From assembly GCF_002355415.1 (NCBI RefSeq), contig NZ_AP014936.1, positions 248,001 to 312,000 of the forward strand: a stretch of 64,000 bases of DNA, given 5' to 3'. The first letter of the stretch is position 1. The number at the start of each line of letters is the position of its first letter. Below, piece after piece: positions 17,361-25,509 of this stretch. Source of the DNA: Sulfurifustis variabilis. Its GTDB lineage: Bacteria > Pseudomonadota > Gammaproteobacteria > Acidiferrobacterales > Sulfurifustaceae. A model generated the notes under the pieces. It did not search any database and was not told the DNA's origin. It saw only the letters and a program-made list of their open reading frames with translations. Made by a program: the position numbers and the translations under genes.

Positions 17361-17924
17361 ATGTCGATGAAGCGCTGGGTTCTGATCGGGCTCCTCGCCG
17401 CCGCCGTGCCCGGTTTTGCCGCGGACGACGCGAGCCGGGTCGCGGCGAGCCGCGCCGCCGCGAAGGAGTTCATGGAGACGCTCAAGGGCGAGCTGCAGGC
17501 GGCCATGAAGACGGGCGGTCCGACGAACGCGATCGAGGTGTGCCACACGAAGGCGCCGGCGATCGCGCGGGAGATATCGAGGGCGAAGGGCTTCGACATC
17601 GGGCGCACCAGCCTCAAGACCCGCAACCCGGACAACGCGCCCGACGCGTGGGAGCGCAAGGTGCTCGAGGACTTCGAGGCGCGCAAGCGCGCCGGCGCAG
17701 ACCCGGCGACGCTCGAGCACCACGAGACCGTGACGGCGAACGGCAAGGCGACGTTTCGCTATATGAAAGCGATACCGACCGCGGAGCTGTGCCTCAACTG
17801 CCACGGCCGGAAGCTCGATCCCAAGGTGAGCGCGACCCTGAAGCGCCTCTATCCCGAGGATCAGGCAACCGGATTCAACGTCGGCGATCTCCGCGGAGCG
17901 TTCACCGTCGCCCAACCGTTATAA
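17361..17924 (+). CDS. Periplasmic DUF3365 (Tll0287-like) mono-heme c protein
   Basis: 187 aa. A signal peptide (ends PGFAAD) precedes a DUF3365 domain. A single c-type heme site CLNCHG lies at about residues 144-149, with conserved Cys-His earlier (EVCHTKAP). Family members are sensory heme proteins or small redox carriers. It is separated by 66 bp from the NO operon and has its own possible FNR-type site, and a further site follows it before dsrA, so it may be co-regulated with both. Confidence 0.82.
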   Translation: MSMKRWVLIGLLAAAVPGFAADDASRVAASRAAAKEFMETLKGELQAAMKTGGPTNAIEVCHTKAPAIAREISRAKGFDIGRTSLKTRNPDNAPDAWERKVLEDFEARKRAGADPATLEHHETVTANGKATFRYMKAIPTAELCLNCHGRKLDPKVSATLKRLYPEDQATGFNVGDLRGAFTVAQPL

Positions 17925-17988
17925 GCCTCTATCCCGAACGGGAGAGAGCAAAGTTATCTCTTCTGCGCGCCGTGGAAACGGCGCCCAC

Positions 17989-18002
17989 TTGACCTAGGTC
18001 AA
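17989..18002. promoter_or_regulatory. Perfectly symmetric FNR-like palindrome upstream of dsrA
   Basis: TTGAC-CTAG-GTCAA, inside an 18-bp perfect palindrome (17987-18004). It lies 70 bp before the dsrA start. The half-sites TTGAC differ by one base from the FNR consensus TTGAT, a form reported for some NO-responsive regulators of this family. Confidence 0.65.
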
Positions 18003-18071
18003 GTCCGGCGGGCGACGGCTTGTCTTAGCTTGGCGCCCTCTTTCCGTTCCACCGACCCGGGAGCCGCCTAC

Positions 18072-19298
18072 ATGACCAAGAAGATGCACGACACACCGAT
18101 GCTGGACCAGCTCGAGAGCGGTCCTTGGCCGAGCTTCGTCACCGGACTGAAGCGTTTGGCAAAGGACAAGGACATGATGGTCGACCTGCTCGGGCAACTG
18201 GAGTACTCGTACAAGACCCGGCTGGGCTACTGGAAGGGCGGAACGGCCAGCGTCATCGGCTACGGCGGGGGCGTGATCCCGCGCTTCTCCGAGGTCGCCG
18301 ACCGGTTCCCGGAGTCGAAGGAGTTCCACACGCTCCGGATCATGCCGCCCCCGGGCATGCACTACAACACGGACATCCTCCGGAAGTTCTGCGATATCTG
18401 GGAAAAACACGGCTCCGGCCTCATCGCGCTGCACGGCCAGAGCGGCGACATCATGTTCCAGGGCTGCACCACCGAGAAGGTGCAGGAAGCCTTCGACGAG
18501 ATCAACGAGCTCGGTTTCGACATGGGCGGCGCCGGCCCCTCGGTCCGCACCTCGATGTCGTGCGTCGGGCACGCCCGCTGCGAGCACTCCTGCTACGACG
18601 AGGGCCGCGCGCACCGCTCGGTGCTCAACAACTTCACCGACGACCTGCACCGCCCGGCGCTGCCGTACAAGTTCAAGTTCAAGTACTCCGGCTGCGCCAA
18701 CGACTGCATGAACTCGATCCAGCGCTCCGACATGGCGATCATCGGCACGTGGCGCGACGACATCCAGGTGAAGCAGGACGAGGTCAAGAAGTTCGTCAAG
18801 GCCAAGGGCCGCAAGTACGTCATCGACAACGTGGTGACCCGCTGCCCGACCCAGTGCCTGAGCCTCAACGACGACGACACGCTGGCGATCGACAACCGCA
18901 ACTGCGTGAAGTGCATGCACTGCATCAACGTCATGACCAAGGCCCTGTCCCCCGGCAAGGACCGCGGCGCGACGATCCTGGTGGGCGGCAAGCGTACGCT
19001 CAAGATCGGCGACCTGATGGGCACCGTCATCGTTCCGTTCATGAAGCTCGAGTCGGACGAGGACTTCGAGAAGCTCGTCGAGCTCGGGCGGAACATCATC
19101 GACTTCTGGGCGGAGAACGGGCTCGAGCACGAGCGCTGCGGCGAGATGATCGAGCGCATCGGCCTCGCGAACTTCCTCGAAGGCATCGGGCTCGACATCG
19201 ATCCGGCGATGCTCGCCAACCCGCGGACCAACCCCTTCATCCGCATGGACGACTGGGACGACGAGGCGGCGAAGTGGAAGGCCCGCAAGACAGGCTGA
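18072..19298 (+). CDS. dsrA: Dissimilatory sulfite reductase alpha subunit
   Basis: 408 aa. In sulfur oxidisers DsrAB works in reverse, oxidising persulfide sulfur to sulfite in the cytoplasm. The siroheme/[4Fe-4S] Cys set is CX5C (Cys164, Cys170) and CX3C (Cys208, Cys212); a ferredoxin domain follows with CPTQC and CVKCMHC. Overall sequence recalls DsrA of purple and Thio-type oxidisers, not sulfate reducers; this is by memory, not alignment. I chose ATG 18072 after GGGAG rather than an upstream TTG at 18030. A palindromic repeat of 92 bp follows before dsrB. Confidence 0.95.
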   Translation: MTKKMHDTPMLDQLESGPWPSFVTGLKRLAKDKDMMVDLLGQLEYSYKTRLGYWKGGTASVIGYGGGVIPRFSEVADRFPESKEFHTLRIMPPPGMHYNTDILRKFCDIWEKHGSGLIALHGQSGDIMFQGCTTEKVQEAFDEINELGFDMGGAGPSVRTSMSCVGHARCEHSCYDEGRAHRSVLNNFTDDLHRPALPYKFKFKYSGCANDCMNSIQRSDMAIIGTWRDDIQVKQDEVKKFVKAKGRKYVIDNVVTRCPTQCLSLNDDDTLAIDNRNCVKCMHCINVMTKALSPGKDRGATILVGGKRTLKIGDLMGTVIVPFMKLESDEDFEKLVELGRNIIDFWAENGLEHERCGEMIERIGLANFLEGIGLDIDPAMLANPRTNPFIRMDDWDDEAAKWKARKTG

Positions 19299-19303
19299 AG
19301 CAG

Positions 19304-19395
19304 CAATGCTGAATGTTGAAATTTTGAATGTTGAATTAATGATGCGCGCGAAGCGCGCACCGCAATTCAGCATTAAACATTAAGCATCAAGAATT
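19304..19395. repeat. 92-bp palindromic intergenic element, copy 2, between dsrA and dsrB
   Basis: Same plan as copy 1: AT-rich arms made of TGTTGAAT/ATTCAGCATTAA words around a core GCGCGCGAAGCGCGC (19345 area). It fills almost the whole gap between dsrA (stop 19298) and dsrB (start 19411). As RNA it would form a long stem that may act as a partial terminator or as a stabiliser and so change the DsrA:DsrB ratio. Confidence 0.75.
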
Positions 19396-19410
19396 GATCT
19401 GGAGATTCCG

Positions 19411-20481
19411 ATGACGCAACCGCGTATGCCGATCGAGTCCGGGGTGCCGGACCACTTTCAGTACATGCATCCCGTGATGCGAAAGAATTACGGGCAGTGG
19501 GACTGGCACGAGCGTCCCCGTCCGGGCGTGCTGCACCACGTCGCCAAGTCGGGCGACTCCGTGTGGACCGTGCGTGCCGGCACGCAGCGCCAGATGGACG
19601 TCTACACCATCCGCAAGCTGTGCGACATCGCCGACCAGTACGCCGAGGGCCACGTCCGCTTCACGATCCGTTCGAACATCGAGTTCATGGTCAGCGACGA
19701 GAAGAAGGTCGCACCGCTCATCGAAGCGCTCGAGAAGAACGGCTTCCCGATCGGCGGCACCGGCAACTCGGTGTCGATGATCTCCCACACGCAGGGCTGG
19801 CTGCACTGCGACATTCCGGCGAGCGACGCGTCGGGCGCCGTGAAGTCGCTGATGGACGAGCTGCATCACGAGTTCACGCACGAAGAGATGCCGAACCGCG
19901 TCCGGATCACGACGTCCTGCTGCCAGATCAACTGCGGCGGCCAGGGCGACATCGCCATCAACATCCAGCACACCAAGCCGCCGAAGATCAACCACGATCT
20001 CGTGGCGAACGTGTGCGAGCGGCCCAGCGTCGTCGCGCGCTGCCCGGTGGCGGCGATCCGTCCGGCGATGGTGAACGGCAAGCCCTCCCTCGAGGTGGAC
20101 GAGAAGAAGTGCATCTGCTGCGGCGCGTGCTTCCCGCCGTGTCCGCCCATGCAAATCAACGACCCCGAGCACTCGAAGTTCGCCATCTGGGTCGGCGGCA
20201 AGAACTCGAACGCGCGCTCCAAGCCCACGTTCCACAAGCTCGTGGCGGCCGGCATCCCGAACAACCCGCCGCGCTGGCCGGAAGTCGGCGCCGTGGTGAA
20301 GAAGATCCTGCGCGTCTACAAGGAAGACGCGAGGGACTGGGAGCGCATCGGCGAGTGGGTCGAGCGTATCGGCTGGCCGCGCTTCTTCGAGCTCACCGAG
20401 CTGCCGTTCACGAAGTACCACGTCGACAGCTGGCGCGGCGCCCGGCACAGCCTGAACGCCTCGGCGCACATCCGCTTCTGA
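19411..20481 (+). CDS. dsrB: Dissimilatory sulfite reductase beta subunit
   Basis: 356 aa partner of DsrA; the catalytic siroheme is held at the A/B interface. Cys pattern SCCQINCGG (Cys170, Cys171, Cys175) and CPVAAIRP (Cys211), followed by a ferredoxin domain CICCGACFPPCPPM. Start ATG follows GGAGATTCCG. A strong terminator follows 27 bp after the stop, so none of the usual dsrEFHCMKLJOPN genes is co-transcribed here. Confidence 0.95.
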   Translation: MTQPRMPIESGVPDHFQYMHPVMRKNYGQWDWHERPRPGVLHHVAKSGDSVWTVRAGTQRQMDVYTIRKLCDIADQYAEGHVRFTIRSNIEFMVSDEKKVAPLIEALEKNGFPIGGTGNSVSMISHTQGWLHCDIPASDASGAVKSLMDELHHEFTHEEMPNRVRITTSCCQINCGGQGDIAINIQHTKPPKINHDLVANVCERPSVVARCPVAAIRPAMVNGKPSLEVDEKKCICCGACFPPCPPMQINDPEHSKFAIWVGGKNSNARSKPTFHKLVAAGIPNNPPRWPEVGAVVKKILRVYKEDARDWERIGEWVERIGWPRFFELTELPFTKYHVDSWRGARHSLNASAHIRF

Positions 20482-20507
20482 TTTTTCTCCGGTAGTAAGG
20501 GCCAATT

Positions 20508-20536
20508 GCCCCCGGCTGGTCCGGGGGCTTTTTTTT
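20508..20536 (+). terminator. Rho-independent terminator after dsrB
   Basis: Stem GCCCCCGG / CCGGGGGC with a 5-base loop, then eight T. It closes the dsrAB unit. Confidence 0.9.
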
Positions 20537-20551
20537 GGCCGGGTCCGCCGA

Positions 20552-20737
20552 TCAAGCGCCCGCGAGCAGCCGGCGGATGATCTGGAACGAGGCGAGCGCG
20601 AGCACCAGGATGATCCCGAAGAAGATCAGATCGCGGTGCTTGAAGCGCGCTCCGCGCGAACGCTCGACGCGGTCGAGCGCCCAGTGGGTGAAGAAGTAGA
20701 GTCCGGCCCCCACCAGCGTGAAGTAGACGATTTCCAT
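20552..20737 (-). CDS. Small two-TM hypothetical protein
   Basis: 61 aa with two predicted TM helices (residues 3-18 and 37-56) separated by a basic loop (DRVERSRGARFKHRD). No family recognised. It is divergent from the gene at 20873, and the FNR-type site at 20773-20786 lies 36 bp upstream of its start. It is convergent with dsrB, sharing the terminator region. Confidence 0.65.
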   Translation of the reverse strand: MEIVYFTLVGAGLYFFTHWALDRVERSRGARFKHRDLIFFGIILVLALASFQIIRRLLAGA

Positions 20738-20772
20738 CCCGAGAGCGTACCGCGCGGGCGCGCCGCGGCCAC

Positions 20773-20786
20773 TTGATCGCGGTCAA
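20773..20786. promoter_or_regulatory. FNR/Dnr-type binding site in a divergent promoter region
   Basis: TTGAT-CGCG-GTCAA, one mismatch from TTGAT-N4-ATCAA. It lies between the divergent small genes 20737(-) and 20873(+), 36 and 87 bp from their starts. Confidence 0.7.
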
Positions 20787-20872
20787 TCCGTGGCCGCTTC
20801 CCCCCTGGGTCCGTCGGTGATTGCTTCGGCTTTCCGCCGCGGCCGTGTCAACATCGCGCCGGGAGGTGGATC

Positions 20873-21277
20873 ATGGAATACCCCAAGTGCGCCTTCGCCG
20901 CGCCGCTCGTCGCCGCCACGTTCGGCTGCGCGCGCGCCGAGGCCGTCACCCGCCGCGGCGGCCCGGATGTCGCCTGCCGCGCCGCGGAGAGCGGCCGGCG
21001 CTGCGCGGAGCTCTTCGAGCGCCTGAAAGCGGCATCGCTGCCCGCCTTCGGCGTGGAGGACGACCCGGAACGCATGCCGCACAGCGTGCTCGTCAAGATC
21101 CAGCATGGCGGACTGCTCGGCCTGCAGCGCCTGGTGGACGGAACGCCCGCCGACACCGTGAGCGACGTGGACGCCCTCGTCGGGCGGGCCGTCGCGCGCT
21201 ACACGGGCCTCGAGGCGGTGCCGTGCGCGGACCTCGTCGCCGACATCACCGGCTACCGGCTACGGCGCCGCCGCTGA
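20873..21277 (+). CDS. Conserved cysteine-containing hypothetical protein
   Basis: 134 aa, soluble. Cysteines at residues 6, 19, 35 and 44 in the first third (CAFAAPLV, FGCARAEAV, VACRAA, RRCAEL) could hold an iron-sulfur cluster or a metal; one more lies near 116. The conserved-looking stretch FGVEDDPERMPHSVLVKIQHGG follows (in pieces). I recall similar proteins in purple and other sulfur bacteria, but no function. It follows GGGAGGTGGATC and an FNR-type site, next to dsrAB. The 3' end overlaps the convergent gene by 18 bp. Confidence 0.7.
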   Translation: MEYPKCAFAAPLVAATFGCARAEAVTRRGGPDVACRAAESGRRCAELFERLKAASLPAFGVEDDPERMPHSVLVKIQHGGLLGLQRLVDGTPADTVSDVDALVGRAVARYTGLEAVPCADLVADITGYRLRRRR

Positions 21278-21631
21278 GTCACGCCGGGCGGCGGCGTCCT
21301 CCGCGGCCTTGCGCGCGAGCAGGCGCTCGTGCTTGCGCGTCAGGGCGACGAACCGCGGCGTGGGTCCGGCGTCCTCGTAGATCGGGTCGTTGTACTCGTC
21401 CTCGGCGACGATCCGCTCCCCCTGCACGTAAGGCAGGGCCGCCTCGAGCTCGTCCAGCGCCGCGGCCAGCAGATCCGTGATGAGATCGGCGGGCTCGCGC
21501 CCGGGATACATTTCGGCGAGCGCGTTCAGCCGGGCCGCGTCGCGTATCGGCAGGCGCACGGCGTACGCCTCGGCCGCGCGCGGCGCGCGGCCGTGCTGTT
21601 CCCACTCCTTGATCAGGTCTTTGATGCGCAT
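21260..21631 (-). CDS. Conserved protein resembling 'type 1 pili tip component' of pseudomonads
   Basis: 123 aa, soluble, charged. It reads like the short gammaproteobacterial family starting M-x-I-x-[DE]-L-[IL]-K-E-W with EYAVRLP, NALAEMYPGR and LPYVQGERIVAEDE. That database name is historical and has little support; no pilus gene is near. Start 21631 (after GGGGGA) is preferred over 21646. Convergent overlap of 18 bp with the 20873 gene. Confidence 0.72.
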   Translation of the reverse strand: MRIKDLIKEWEQHGRAPRAAEAYAVRLPIRDAARLNALAEMYPGREPADLITDLLAAALDELEAALPYVQGERIVAEDEYNDPIYEDAGPTPRFVALTRKHERLLARKAAEDAAARRDSAAAP

Positions 21632-21727
21632 CGGCGGGTCCCCCAATCGTTAGATGCGCTTTCGCCCGCGGGATTCAGGACGCCGGGGCTTGCCCGCGCC
21701 GCTCCGGGCCGATAAGTTCCAAAGGCT

Positions 21728-22693
21728 ATGCCGGCCGAGGTGACACTGCTTCCGAGCGGTCATCGGTTCTCCGTGCAGGAGCACGACACGCTGCTCGAGG
21801 CCGCGCTGCGCGCCGGCCTCGCCCCCGACTACGGCTGCTCGAGCGGCAACTGCGGGTTGTGCAAGGCGCGCGTGATCTCCGGCATCGCCGAGCGCGTGCG
21901 CCCGCACGACTACGTGATGAGCGAGTCCGAGAAATCCGCCGGCTACATCCTCATGTGCGCGTGCGCCGCCCGCACCGACCTCGTGCTCGAGGCGGGCGAG
22001 GCGCGCGATCCCCGCGACATTCCGTTGCAGCACATCGCGGCCCGCGTGCGACGGGTGGAGCCGCTCTCCGAACGCGTCTCCCTGCTGCACGTGCAGACGC
22101 CGCGCACGCACCGGCTGCGGTTTCTCGCCGGGCAGTCGGTCCGGGTCACGCTCGGCGCGGCGCCGCCGCGCGAGCTTCCGATCGCGAGCTGCCCGTGCGA
22201 CGACCGCAACCTGCAGTTCCACGTCGCCCGCGACGACTCGGATCCGTTCGCCCGCCACGTGCACGGGGAGCTCCGGAGCGGCGAGCTGGTGGCGATCGAA
22301 GGGCCGCGCGGCGACTTCACGCTTTCCGACGATCTGCCGTCCGAGATCGTGTTTCTCGCGTGGGGCACTGGCTTCGCGCCGGTGAAGAGCCTCGTCGAGC
22401 ACGTCATGGCCCTCGACGAGGGGCACACGATGCGCCTCTACTGGATCGCGCAGGAGGGCGGCCACTACCTCGACAATCTCTGCCGCTCCTGGGCGGACGC
22501 GCTGGAGCGCTTCCGCTATGTCCCGATTTCCGGGCCTGAGGCGCACGCGCTCGACGGCGTGCTGGCCGCCGAGGGATCGCTCGCGGACAAGGCGGTCTAC
22601 GCCGCGGGTCCGGCCACCGCGATCGCGTCGGCCCGCGAGCGTTTGGCGCGGGCCGGCCTGCCGTCGGCGCATTGGCGCGCGGCGGTGACGTGA
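21728..22693 (+). CDS. [2Fe-2S] ferredoxin / FAD-NAD(P)H reductase fusion
   Basis: 321 aa. Residues 1-90 are a plant-type ferredoxin with CSSGNCGLC and LMCACA as cluster ligands. Residues 100-200 are the FAD-binding barrel and 205-320 the NAD(P)-binding domain (AWGTGFAPVKSLVEH, YAAGP). Same layout as CDP-6-deoxyglucose Delta-3,4-glucoseen reductase and oxygenase reductases; the substrate partner is not nearby. Single gene; a 100-bp gap precedes the next gene. Confidence 0.88.
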   Translation: MPAEVTLLPSGHRFSVQEHDTLLEAALRAGLAPDYGCSSGNCGLCKARVISGIAERVRPHDYVMSESEKSAGYILMCACAARTDLVLEAGEARDPRDIPLQHIAARVRRVEPLSERVSLLHVQTPRTHRLRFLAGQSVRVTLGAAPPRELPIASCPCDDRNLQFHVARDDSDPFARHVHGELRSGELVAIEGPRGDFTLSDDLPSEIVFLAWGTGFAPVKSLVEHVMALDEGHTMRLYWIAQEGGHYLDNLCRSWADALERFRYVPISGPEAHALDGVLAAEGSLADKAVYAAGPATAIASARERLARAGLPSAHWRAAVT

Positions 22694-22794
22694 TGCCGTA
22701 GCCGCGCGGTCTGCGGGTGCTTCCTCGCGGGCCCCGCGGTCCGGCCGGCCGGCGCTGTGGTAGATTAGCCCGACTACACGGAGGTGCCCTTACC

Positions 22795-25125
22795 GTGCCG
22801 CGCACGGACCGCCCAGGCGCGCTGCTCGCCGCGCTTCGTTCGAAGCTGCCGCTGCCCCTTCAGGACGTGCGGCTGCGCATGCGCGCGGTATACGTCGTCA
22901 TTCTCGCGCTCGGCGTGCTGTTCTCCGTGCTGGTCCTCGCCTACAGCGACCAGGTCCTGAACGCCTCGCGCCGCCTCGTTCGAACGGACCTGCCGGCGCT
23001 CAGCCAGATCGCCGCGCTCAAGCTCGAGGTGGTGCGCCAGGAGGCGGCGCTCTACGACTACTACGCGACCGGGGACCGGGAGCGCTTCCGCCGCGAGTAC
23101 GGCGCGCGCGAGCAGACCATCCTCGCGCAGCTGCGGCTGCTCGCGCAGACGCCGGTCGGGCAGGCGCGCGCGGCGGGCCTGCGGGCGAGCTATGCGCGGC
23201 TCGACGCGCTCACCGACGAGCTCGACGGCATCCTGGCGCAGACGCCGGTCGACTGGTCGTCCGCGCACAAGGGCCTGCTGCGCGTCGGCGGACTGGTCCG
23301 CGACTTCAACGCGGAGCTCGACGTGCTCGCCGACCTGGTGCAGGCGCAGGTCATGGAGAGCGCCGACCTCACGGAGTCGACGGTGCTTCGGATGGGCCGC
23401 CTCGCGATCCTGTTCAGCATGGGCGTGTTCCTCATCGCGGTGCTCGTCGGCTACTACATCAAGGCCTACTTCCAGGAGAGCGTCGAGCGGCGGCGGCTCG
23501 CCGTGTTCGCGGAGCGCAACCCGAACCCGGTCATGCGGCTGTCGCTCGCCGGCGAGATCGTCTACGCGAACCCGGCGGCGCACGAGCTCGCGCGCCGCAT
23601 GGGCGCCGAGACGCCGCGCGTCCTGCTGCCGGCCGACCTGCCCGCCCGGCTGCGCGACCTGAAGGACTCGCCGCAGCGCTACGAGGTCTGGCGCTACGAG
23701 CGGGAGGGCCGCACGATCGAGTGCGGCGTGCACTTCCTCCCCGATCTCGCCAGCTTCCACGCCTACGTCGCGGACGTGACCGAGCGGCGCCTCGCCGAGG
23801 AGAAGCTCGCGTATCACGCCTACCACCACCCGCTCACCGGATTGCCGAACCGCCGGATGTTCCAGGAGGTGGTGGAGCAGACGCTCGTCGCGCCCGAGCG
23901 GGGCGGCCTGCGCGCGGGGGTCTTCCTGCTCGGGCTCGACCGGTTCAAGGTCGTCATCGACACGCTCGGCCACGACGTCGGCGACCAGCTCCTCAAGGCG
24001 GTGGCCACCCGCTGGAAGGGCGTGCTCGGACGCGAGGCCGGGCGCGGCGCCACGCTCTACCACTTCGGCGGCGATCTCTTCGCGGTGCTCGCCCCCGGGC
24101 TGACCGGCGAGCAGGGGCCGGTCATGACCGCCGAAAAGCTGCTCGGTGCGCTCGCGCGGCCGCTCTACGTCGCCGGCCGCGAGTTCTTCGTGAGCGTTTC
24201 CGTCGGGGTGGCGGTCTTTCCCGTGGACGGCGACGACGCGATCACGCTGCTGCGCAAGGCGGACGCCGCGATGCACCGCGTGAAGCGACACGGCGGCCGC
24301 GGCTTCCAGCTCTACAAGCCCGAGATGAATGCGCTGGCGGAGCAGTGGATGGCGCTCGAGGGCTATCTGCGGCATGCGATCGACTACGGCGAGCTTCGCC
24401 TGCACTACCAGCCGCAGATCGATCTGCGCACGGGCCGCGTGACCGGGCTCGAGGCGCTGCTGCGCTGGGCGCACCCGCAGCGCGGTCTGCTCGCGCCGGG
24501 CGAGTTCATCGCCCTCGCGGAGGAGAGCGGCATGATCGCGCAGATCGGCGAATGGGCGCTGCGAGAGGCGTGCACCGACGCCCGGCGATGGCGCGAGCGC
24601 GGGCTCCTCAACGCGCCGGTCGCGGTGAACGTCTCCGGACGGCAGTTCCGCGCCGATCTCCCTGCGCTCGTCTCCTCGGTCCTGCAGGACACGCGGCTCG
24701 CGCCCGAGGCGCTCGAGATCGAGATCACGGAGAGCATCGCGATGCAGGACGTCGAGGGGACGGTCGCCATGCTCGACCGGCTCAAGGCCATGGGCGTGCG
24801 CATCGCGATCGACGACTTCGGCACCGGCTTTTCGTCGCTCGCCTACCTCAAGCGCTTCCCGCTCGACAAGCTCAAGCTGGACCAGTCCTTCATGCGCCAC
24901 CTGACGACCGACGAGACCGACGCCGCGATCGCCCGCACGGTCGCGACCCTCGGTCACGCGCTGCGCCTGCGGGTGCTGGCCGAAGGCGTGGAGACGTCGG
25001 AGCAGCGGACGCGCCTCCTCAGCCTCGAGTACGACGAGGCGCAGGGCGCGCTCTACGGCCTGCCGATGGCCGCGGACGAAATCGAGGCGTGGCTCGGCCG
25101 CGGCAAGCGCCTCGCGCTCCCGTAG
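22795..25125 (+). CDS. Membrane sensor with PAS, degenerate GGDEF and EAL
   Basis: 776 aa. GTG start after GGAGGTG at 22780-22786; upstream in-frame codons lack a site. Two TM helices (about 27-50 and 205-227) flank a helical periplasmic sensor; PAS around 240-325 is followed by GGDEF whose signature is FGGDLF rather than GGDEF, so cyclase activity is doubtful. EAL is intact (GLEALLRW, EITESIAM, DDFGTGFSSL). It probably degrades c-di-GMP, with the GGDEF domain perhaps binding GTP. Confidence 0.92.
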   Translation: MPRTDRPGALLAALRSKLPLPLQDVRLRMRAVYVVILALGVLFSVLVLAYSDQVLNASRRLVRTDLPALSQIAALKLEVVRQEAALYDYYATGDRERFRREYGAREQTILAQLRLLAQTPVGQARAAGLRASYARLDALTDELDGILAQTPVDWSSAHKGLLRVGGLVRDFNAELDVLADLVQAQVMESADLTESTVLRMGRLAILFSMGVFLIAVLVGYYIKAYFQESVERRRLAVFAERNPNPVMRLSLAGEIVYANPAAHELARRMGAETPRVLLPADLPARLRDLKDSPQRYEVWRYEREGRTIECGVHFLPDLASFHAYVADVTERRLAEEKLAYHAYHHPLTGLPNRRMFQEVVEQTLVAPERGGLRAGVFLLGLDRFKVVIDTLGHDVGDQLLKAVATRWKGVLGREAGRGATLYHFGGDLFAVLAPGLTGEQGPVMTAEKLLGALARPLYVAGREFFVSVSVGVAVFPVDGDDAITLLRKADAAMHRVKRHGGRGFQLYKPEMNALAEQWMALEGYLRHAIDYGELRLHYQPQIDLRTGRVTGLEALLRWAHPQRGLLAPGEFIALAEESGMIAQIGEWALREACTDARRWRERGLLNAPVAVNVSGRQFRADLPALVSSVLQDTRLAPEALEIEITESIAMQDVEGTVAMLDRLKAMGVRIAIDDFGTGFSSLAYLKRFPLDKLKLDQSFMRHLTTDETDAAIARTVATLGHALRLRVLAEGVETSEQRTRLLSLEYDEAQGALYGLPMAADEIEAWLGRGKRLALP

Positions 25126-25180
25126 GAACGCCGTCTTCCTGCCGTGCGGGGTGTCCGGGCCGCGTGTCCGCCTCGACGGG

Positions 25181-25414
25181 TCAGAGCCCGAAGGCCGACG
25201 CGTGCACGCCGCGCGCGCGTAGTCGCTTCACCAGCTCCTCGCTGGAGACGCCCTCGGGGTCATAGGTCACGAGCAGGATGTGCCGGTCCTCCGGCGACAG
25301 GCACGCGCTGATCACGCTCGGCTCCCGCCGCACGGTTTCTTCGAGCCCCGTCAGCTGGTCGTCCGGGAGCGCGCTGTCGAGATGAATGGCAATGTCGGTG
25401 ACGCGGTTGTCCAT
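25181..25414 (-). CDS. Small HMA-like ferredoxin-fold protein
   Basis: 77 aa after GGAGGCATC. The pattern beta-alpha-beta (IAIHLDSAL, LEETVRREPSVISACLS, HILLVTYDP, SEELVKRLRARGVHA) resembles heavy-metal-associated-type folds, but the CxxC metal motif is absent; a lone Cys is at about residue 39. So metal transport is not supported. Function unknown. Convergent with the GGDEF/EAL gene. Confidence 0.72.
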   Translation of the reverse strand: MDNRVTDIAIHLDSALPDDQLTGLEETVRREPSVISACLSPEDRHILLVTYDPEGVSSEELVKRLRARGVHASAFGL

Positions 25415-25509
25415 GATGCCTCCATGCCGTCCGGCCCCTCTCCCGGTTTGGACGAAGCGAAGGACCGGGGTTCCCGGGACCGGCGAGGCCCGTGTTAACC
25501 TCGCGCGCG

